NCBI GenBank assembly: GCA_948146395.1
Contig: OX411543.1
Span: 61,927,676-61,991,675, forward strand
DNA: 64,000 nucleotides
Direction: 5' to 3'
Source: Fragum whitleyi
Lineage: Eukaryota > Mollusca > Bivalvia > Cardiida > Cardiidae
Position numbers and translations under genes: made by a program. Numbering within the stretch: position 1 is the first letter of the stretch; each line of letters opens with the position of its first letter. The notes under the pieces were generated by a model. It worked only from the letters and a program-made list of their open reading frames with translations. It was not told where the DNA came from and searched no databases. Shown in pieces: positions 48,201 through 57,200 of the stretch.

Positions 48201-51200
48201 TTTAGGGTCTCAAGTTCCATTTCTCTTTTGAAGCGATGGATGGTTCCTGGCTGTCTAGTTCTAAAGTCGTTTTTGATGAATCGTATAGCTTTGTTAAGGA
48301 TTTGTTCAGCTTTTCTATGTCTTAATGTCCATATTCCATGATAGATCTTACTAGTGTTATGTATGCCGTTTTTCATCGTGATTCTGGCACTTTCTTTAGA
48401 TTTCTTTTAAGCAATCCAAAACTAGAGATGCCTTTGTTGGAGACTATTTTCATATGCTTGTTCCATTTTTGATTGTCAGAGATTTGTAGTCCGAGGTATG
48501 AATTGTCCTGTATTTCTATGTGATCGTTTAGTTTGTAGAATTTAGATGAATTCTCATTGATGTTGCACTCTTTGGCATTGAGTCTCACTCCCCATTCTTT
48601 ACCCCCCCCCCTTTTTTAAGTAATTTGAAGTTAACTATAATCTTCAATTTTCTTAAGGATTCGGTAAAGGAAGCATTCATCTGCAAAGAGCCGCACTGAT
48701 GATGTTACTTCATCTGGGAGGTCATTTATTTGACATAAAAACATCAGAGGGCATAAAACACTTCCATGAGGTACACTTAAGTCCACTGTTGTTTCTTCTG
48801 AGAACTCCCCATAACCAAATGTTCTTATGGTTCGTTTTATTAAGAAGTTTGAAAGCCATTTGTGAAGTTTCCATGTATATAATATTGGTTGAGTATGTGT
48901 AGTAATTTCATGGGGGACAGTGTCCAATGCTTTCGAAATACCTAGGATAGCAACATCGAGTTGGTTTTCCCCTTTGTCATTTTCAGATTAAAGGTCATTT
49001 ATTGTTGTTATTCGTTGGGTTTTACATGAATACCCTGATCTTAATCCATGGTTGAGATCTGTAAAAAAAAATTTGGTTTTGTTCAAAATATTTACGCAGA
49101 TGTCTACAGATGACATGTTCAAGTATCTTACAAGGAACTGATGTAAGGATACCAGTAACGATCTTTAACTGTCTCCAGATATTTATCTCCCTTCTAGAAA
49201 AGGCTTGAGGTGTTCGCATTCCTCCAGTCTTTTGGTAGCTCTCCTGTGTGAAGCGATTTTTGCATTATGATCTGTAGAGAAGGGGCTACTTCTTAAGCAC
49301 ATTCCTTTAGAATTTATTTGGTATTTGGTCTGATCCCCATGCCTTATTAGTATTTATTTTCATTAAGAGTTGATATAGACCATTTTCGATGATGATTAAT
49401 TCAATTGGCGTTTTATCCTCCAGTCTTGTTGTTGGAAGATCTTGAAATGTGGTAATGTAAATACAGATTTGAATTTTTTTAAGAGGATTTCAACTTTCCT
49501 ATACTGTCAGTCACTAGGTTTGTCCCTAAGTGAGAAATTCCTGGTGAATCTTGTTTTTTTTATTATTTGATGGATTTCCAAAAAGGTTAATGATTGTTAA
49601 TTTCTAGGCTTTCTATAAAAGTTCGATTGACATTTTCCCATTTAGCTCTACGGAGTTCCTTTATTTGCAATTTGTTTTGAAATGCTCTATAGACGTTCCA
49701 TCTGTTAGTCTTTCTTGCATATTTATAGAGTCGATGCTTTCTTTTTATTGTTTTTCCTTTCCTTGTGTTAAATTCGAGGTATGCTGTTTCTTGATTTAAT
49801 TTCTCTACTTCGAATGTTTCTCTCCATTAAGGTAAATAACGATTCTTTAACGTAGTTCCACATGTCTTCTGTACTGTTCCCTCTGTGGAGATTTTCTATT
49901 ACTTTGTAAGGTTGAGGAGGTCTGGTTTCATTTGGTTCCAGTCTGCGTTTTTGTATATCAAGCATTTCCTGGCACTTTTCCTATTGTGTTTCAGGTTTGT
50001 GTCCAAGTCAGTTTCTATCTTGTCATAATCAGATATTTCTGTGATGTTAACAGATAATTTGACCATGATGGGATTTGTAACAAAGGCTTCGTCAAAAGAT
50101 TGTTTTCTCTTGTAGGTGTTGTGTGTATCTTGGTGAAGATGTAACCTGTTGATATTTGGGCAGTTGAAATATCCTGTCAGTATTAAATCTTATGACAATT
50201 GTTTTGTCTATTATTTCAAAGGAATTTTTTACTTCACTTATGTGTTTCTGCTCTCTAGAATTCTCCTACCAGTCCGTCTTTGGTGTTGTTCATATTATTT
50301 TTACCCATTCTATGTCCCCTTCGGTAATTAATGAAATTTGTTCAAGTGAGTTTATTGAGTTTCTACCAGTATGAAAACAAATACTTCCTCCTTCAGTGCC
50401 TCTGTCGTTTCAATACACATCAAAGTTCTTCAGGAATATTTCACTTGATCTTACGGCATCATTTTTGGGTTGTTTTTTTTTTTTTTTTTTTTTTTTTTTT
50501 GCATTGTTTTACTCCTTTGAGCCACGACTCTGTTCCAACAACGATACCTGGTTTAAATGTGTTGTAAACTCTTCTTTTGATGGTTGCCTTGGACAGCACT
50601 TTCTCTTGGAAATAAGTTCAAGGTCTTCAGTCAAGGTCAAGGTCATTTTTCAAGGTCAAATTTGTGAAAAAGATGCAAATTTGTTAACATTTTGTGATAA
50701 CTTTTGAATGGTAATTGATAGGGCATTCATATTACCACATGATGATTACCTTAGACAAGAACTTTCTGTAGCAACCAAGTTCAAGGTCATCAGTCAAGGT
50801 CAAGGTCATATTTCAAGGTCAAATTTGTGAAAAAATAACATTTTGTGATAACTTTTGAATGGTAAGTGATAGGGCCCTCATATTCCACATGATGATTGCC
50901 TGGGACAAGCACTTTCTGATGGTACCAGCTTCAAGGTCATCAGTTAAGGTCAAGATCTTTTTTCTATGTCAAATTTGTGAAAAATTTAAAAACTCTGACA
51001 TTTTTGTGATATCTCTGGTTCTACTGAAGGCATTCACTTGAAACTTGGCTCATATATTCACCGTGCAACCTTTTCTATCAACAGGGATAACTTAAGGAAG
51101 CATTTTCTGATAATTATGCCCCTTTCACTTCATATTTTTTTCATCATACATTAGTGGTTTTTTTCATCCAGCACTTACAGCCGAACGTAGGCTACGGTAG

Positions 51201-54200
51201 GCGATGCTCTTGTTCGTCTTTTGTATTTCTGCAGTTAACTATTAAGATTCGAAGGTTTTTCTTTTCAGGTACTTCATAATGTTTTCTAATGGAATGTTCT
51301 TCGATTTCTGACGTAGTTGATATTTTTCTGTCCTTGAATTTGGTGGGTTGGATTTTGGACTTCTTGCTTTCAAATAGCTAAATTGCGATTTGATCGATTC
51401 CATGTTGTTGTCTAGCCCTGATAGTTTTTCAAATATGTTGGCTCCAAATGGTGAATGTGCTGTCCCATTTGCAGCTTAGCCATTGGATGTTTGTTTTTTC
51501 CAGTAATTCATAGTCATGTGTACAGAGTTCTATGCAGGATTTGTGATGCTAAATGTAGCATGAGTCACAACATACTCATTTATTATTCCATTTATCTGGC
51601 AGTTCACAAAAGCCTCATAAATAAACACTGTTTTTCTTTTTTGGTCCTGAGTTCAGTCTAGAAAGTAAATTGCATAGTAATATCATGCTTGTTTTTCCTA
51701 CAAAGAATAGGTGGGTTTATTGGTCTTCTTCCTGCACCTTTTGATTTTGGGTCAGTAGACAGTGAGTGAAATGTTGTTGGTCCCATGACTTGGTTTTTTC
51801 CGGAGGTTATATTTGATAAGGGTGACTAGAGTTAACATGTATTGTCAGTATAGTGCAGAAAAAATTGCTACAGATATCTTCAATTTGTTCTCGAACATCT
51901 GGCTGGTTCCAAAATGGCGTTGTTTCCACACGGTGTGTGTTGAGGGCAGGGGCTGCCTTACCTTTTCTCAAAATATGTTTGTTTTGTGTGATGTGTTGAT
52001 TTTGTGGTAACAGATTGTTGCCGGTGGGTTAAAGTTTTGTTTTATGCAATAATGCGCTGTATTGTGCAGCTTTGAAATAAAGTCTTCGATTTTTATTCAT
52101 GTTGAAACTTTCGTGTGTTGACTTTCGCGACTATCTATTAGAAGATAGACAAATAATAAAGTCTAAGAATAAATTGAGGTATGTTTGTAACTTACAGATT
52201 AATGCGGATGGTAAAAAACTTGATTAGATAAACGAAACATCCATTTAAAGACTTATGTTGAATACCGGCATTCTCCGCAATTTTTATCAAACGTTTCGTG
52301 GATCTAGAACTAAAAAATCGACTAACAAGAATTATCAATGATATATTAGCTTTAAAGGTATCGATCATTGGTAGACAACGCGGACTGCAAAGGCGTATGA
52401 GGATCTCACTTCTGTCTGATTTCCCAATCTAGAACGACTATTGCACTTATCTTTAGAATATAAAAACCCAGCACGGAATGTCCTTCGATAGACCCAATCT
52501 CTTTTTCAAATATTTGTTTTATGGACAGAGTTGGCTCAGACAGGCAGATAGTTATTGAATAAATGTATCTATGTTAATGCTTTAGGAGCGACTCCTTCTA
52601 TTTCTACGAACCGTTATGGCGGATAGGCCTTTGGGACTATTTTCATCGACCCAGTCTAGTATGCAGTTCCATTACATACAAGTCGAGCTGTGCGTGAGTA
52701 TATTCAAAAGTTTTTTTTATGGGCAAACTTAAATAAGTTTTATTGGCTGATTTATAGACCTGCATTTTGTATTATAAAACGCCCAAAATTGCTAATAAAA
52801 TGCATAATCAGGGATTTGGGAAAGAGGAATTAAATATACACATCTTTAACGTATGGAACTTATTGGAACTATAATCATAAATCTTGTATACGATTACATA
52901 CGTGAAAGTCGGTAACAAAATGTTTAAATCTTATTACTTAATCTAAAAAATGAATAAATTATCCCACTAGAGTGTGACGGTTATTCATCACCACACATAT
53001 TTGCATCCTCGGATACCCCGGGGTCTCCCTATTTGCTACGCTATGTCGATATAGCGGAGCAAATAAGGAGACCCCGGGGTATCCGAGGATGATATATTTG
53101 TATAAAAAACAACCATTACCCCAACATAGGTCGAAGGTTATTTTCAGCCAAACATGATTTTTGTTTCACTTGTACCATTGAAACACATCCTGATTGACTT
53201 AAATTAACTTCCGGTTTAGATTTCACCAATAGTTATCTTTTATACAACTAAGTCTAGATCCTTACTGAATACATACACCTGTAATAGAAATAATTGAATA
53301 ACGATTTACATATCTTCTTTTCATATGATATTTTTTTTTAAGGATTTTCTCCCGGTGGTGTTTAGAAAGCCAGAAAATGAGACATTGTGTTACATGTATA
53401 TTGACCATTTTGTATATATTTTTCAGTTCAAAAACTGCGGAGCAGGTCAATATATACAGACAACGAGGTCGGATATATAAAGGCATCTCTAACGCTACGC
53501 AGTACGTAGAAAAAGCTTTATGACTTGGTGTTAAAGGAGATTATATTTTGGGCACAAATATTTGAAAACGGATGAAATCAAGCAGAGCTCAAGATAATCA
53601 TATCTGTTTCCACATTCTACAAGGAAAACATGTTAATGATCTTTCATTTACGAAAACTCAGAGCTACATGTCTCTATGTTATAAACAGCTTGCTCATTTA
53701 CCACTAGCAGCCGCGGGTGTAACTTGTAGTAGTTTCAAAAAAAAAAAAAAAAAACAAAAAACAAAAAAAACCGTCTCTCTCCCACAAGCGCTTTAATCAT
53801 TAATTTTTCCTTATTTGCGGTGCAAACAAATCGCTCGATTTGACGGAGCTTAACATTTTTTATGGTCAAAACGATGGTCCCAAATTTGCTATTTCATCTA
53901 GCTTTTGCTCAGATGCAATGTTTTTTACGGTTTAAATTTGATTTGAGAAAATAAAATTCAAAATTCAGGCCGAAACATGATTTAAGTATCATTCAATGCG
54001 CATATGATCGTATCCATGCGCGCGAACTTTCCAAAAATATTCAAATGAGCGAAGAGCAACGTCTCTCACCAGCCTTTGCATCCGCACAGGCTAATTAGGG
54101 GCACCAAGACTCGCTGTATAGTAAATAGAGGATATAGAATAAGATTTCATTGCATACCGAAGTTATTAAACAAGTCATCTATAAACAGACAAAAACGAGG

Positions 54201-57200
54201 CTTTATTGAGTTTTTATTTGTTTAGGATGGTGAGTTTAATAAATTCGGTATTTTATTTACTACACGTTTGATGTCCTATTCATAATCTGACCTAATTTTT
54301 TGCGATAAATCGAGGAAATTCCAGAAATCTGTGGATTTGAGTTTTTCCGCGAGACATATAACGCAGTTTACGAATTGACGTCATCAAATGTATAATGATG
54401 TCATTTTCACATAAAACATAAAGCTTTTCTCTAAGTTCTTAGCCCATTTGCGTAATTATTCTACTAGTGTAATAAAATCCGTGTAATATCAAAAAATATA
54501 CAACGGGTTATTTAACTCACGCTACAAAGTTCAAATTATAAGATAAGGTCTTAACCCTTCTTCAAGTGTTCAGCACATATTCCTTTTGTACTGTGTGGTT
54601 GTCTAGGCTGCTCAATGCCTGTGCCTCGCTAAAACATTTTGTGAATCACATTGTAAAATTGACACTCATCTCGTTCAAAACCCCTCAAAAACACTTCAAA
54701 ATGATCAACATTTAAATCAAATATATCAAATAACTGCGAGAATTTATTGATTATTAACCGTCCAATTGGTATGTGCGCGAACACAAAAACAGAAAAACGT
54801 AGTTTTATATTAAAGGAGGTAAAATTCATTGCCAATTTTGTCTTTTTGGACGAAATTTTGAATATGTTTTACCTCCATTGAAAATCATTCATAACTCGCT
54901 CCTCCCACTCATTCAATTTCATTCCATAATCGTTCCAATCTCATTCACGATGCTGTTATCTGTAAAATTGTTAGAAATATCACGCGCAGGCTCAATTGAA
55001 AGTCGGTGTTAAGATCACGTAAATTAATTTCAATATATCGACCCTACACCTTCTAGGAATTCTTATAAATGTTCAGTATTGATATATATCAAACCGGACA
55101 TTTTTACAAGGAAATGCTCATGGTATTTCGTAATTTAGATCATAGGGGTCCCAAATATAAACGACTACGACCCAATAGACCAATCAAATTGGTCTTGTGG
55201 GTCGTTGGGAGTATATTCGGGGACCCTTTGATTTAGATAATATTATATGAAGATGTATTTTTTTTCGGTTCCTTCTTATAAATATCATAACAAATATTTT
55301 TACAAGAAAAGACATTTATTTCAACGTAAATAGACAAACGGTTTCAACATTGTGAAATTCACATTCGTCTCGATCAAACCCATTCCAAATCGCTCGTTCA
55401 GCGCCTCAATTATTCATTCCAAACACTCAATGCAATCACTCAAAACTTGTTCAAAAACGCTCCGAGATCGTTAGAAATGATAAACATATTAATCAAATTG
55501 ATCAAATAATTGCAAGATTTTATAAGCTGATGTTGATTTTTATGCGTCTTATTTGTGTGTGCAGACACAAAATCAGAAAATAATGTATTTCTTAAAGGGG
55601 GGTAATTTGTTCCGATTGGGCGAAATGATCGATAATGTTTTACCTCCCTTGAAAGTCTACTAGAACACGCCCTTCAACTCTTTCAATTCCGTTCCGAAAT
55701 CATTCCAAAAGCATTTACCTAGTAAATTTCACGATGTTGTTAACTAAAACACGTGATATCTTCGGTCCTATGAAGTATAATTATTATAGCCTATCGTTAT
55801 ATCCAGAGTTTATTGTATATTCTATTAGGTACAAAACAGCTATAGAGATGATGACGGATATTCTCGACAAAATCTACCATTGTCAGCTGGCCGGACTGTC
55901 CAATTTAATAGTCCAGGGGGTACAGGATGATTATGGAGGTATATATACAATGAATCAATCATATATGAGCCTGTGCGTGACATTTCCAACAATTTGACTT
56001 GTGCGTGAGGTGAAACATTTAACAGCCTATACAGCTACGTAGTGTAATTAGAAGATTGCCTAACTATCTACAGATACTTTAAGACCTTATTTATCTACCA
56101 AACGCGAAGTGAAGGCTCAGGTCAGACTGTGCAGATGCACAGACTAGCCCGATTCTTTTCTTTGCGTACATTTCAAATCGTTGGAAATGTCACGCACAGG
56201 CTCATATATCCTTTATTGATTAAAATTGCTGAAAATTGGTTTGTAATCCTAAATGAAAACAATTTTGACTACGCAGCTTATTTAAATATTACACAAGATA
56301 GTCTCCTACAAAATCGGTTAAATTATTGATAATATTTTACATGTTTTCTTCAGGATAATAAGATATAAGATTTGAAGCAGGAAATTGTTGATTTCAAGGA
56401 TGAATGAAGCTTAAACCTAATCACATAATGTATGAATCCGCTTCATACAGTGTTATTAGGTTTTTAAATTCGTATCCCCGTAAATTCAACATATACTTCT
56501 TCATCTCTAAATGAAAGAACGAAAATTAAATTGGATGATCTACGATAAAGAATAATAAGAGACGGTCGAGTGTCTAATACGCTCAACCGCACCTAAATAT
56601 AACAGAGAATTATAAGGATTTAGGCTGCAATTTTTAACTTATCAGCACTATTTCAAATTCATACAAATAACATTCTTGTTTGACTTGAATTGAAATCAAA
56701 ATATACTTTATTAGGGAATGATCTTCCATGTTTTCATTATACAACATGTATGGAAATTGATATCGCCCATAATAATGTCATAGTACCCAAGGTTTTCTTC
56801 AATAATTAGACACAGCGTCACACAAGGATCTTATAAACAAAATCGAGATCTATAGTACATTTTCTGATAGATATGTACCTTTGTATGAAATAGGGTCTAT
56901 TTAAAAGCCATGTTTTTCAATCGAAAAATGTATTTAGACAATCTTTTAAAGGGCCAAACAAGGGTTTTTCATGTGGAAGTTGGTTGAAATTCCGCCATTT
57001 TGTTTCCAGAAACTCAGATTTAAAAGTTATAAATTAAAAAAAATGGAAATTAAAATCCTCCGTTGGCATGTTTTTCAAACTTTTTTAATCAAATTAAACT
57101 GTTTTGTCGTTGTAATAAAGGGTCTCCTGTGGATTATTTTGGAAATCTGGAGCTATAAACGAAAACATGTCGTGAAATACGATAATGTCCAGCTCAATGA

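Larger units (their letters stand above)
48090..52010 (-). pseudogene. Broken CR1/L2-type LINE
   Basis: From high to low coordinate on the minus strand: an ORF1-like piece (about 51440-51240); an endonuclease piece (50570-50150: FKPGIVVGTESWLKGVKQ, then GDIEWVKI); a linker (49965-49768); RT fragments LTSVPCKILEHVICRHL (49219-49022) and VPHGSVLCPLMF...INDLPDEVTSSVRLFADE (48927-48631); and a tail RKAEQILNKAIRFI...LETLKERRKT (48376-48179). Frames change between the pieces and stops occur. The RT box reads FADE instead of FADD, which would itself be disabling. The copy is also split by a satellite-bearing element (50555-51213). Confidence 0.85.

Noticed and set aside
48699..48902. Plus-strand open frame over the LINE
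   Set aside because: It is the complement of the minus-strand reverse transcriptase fragment.
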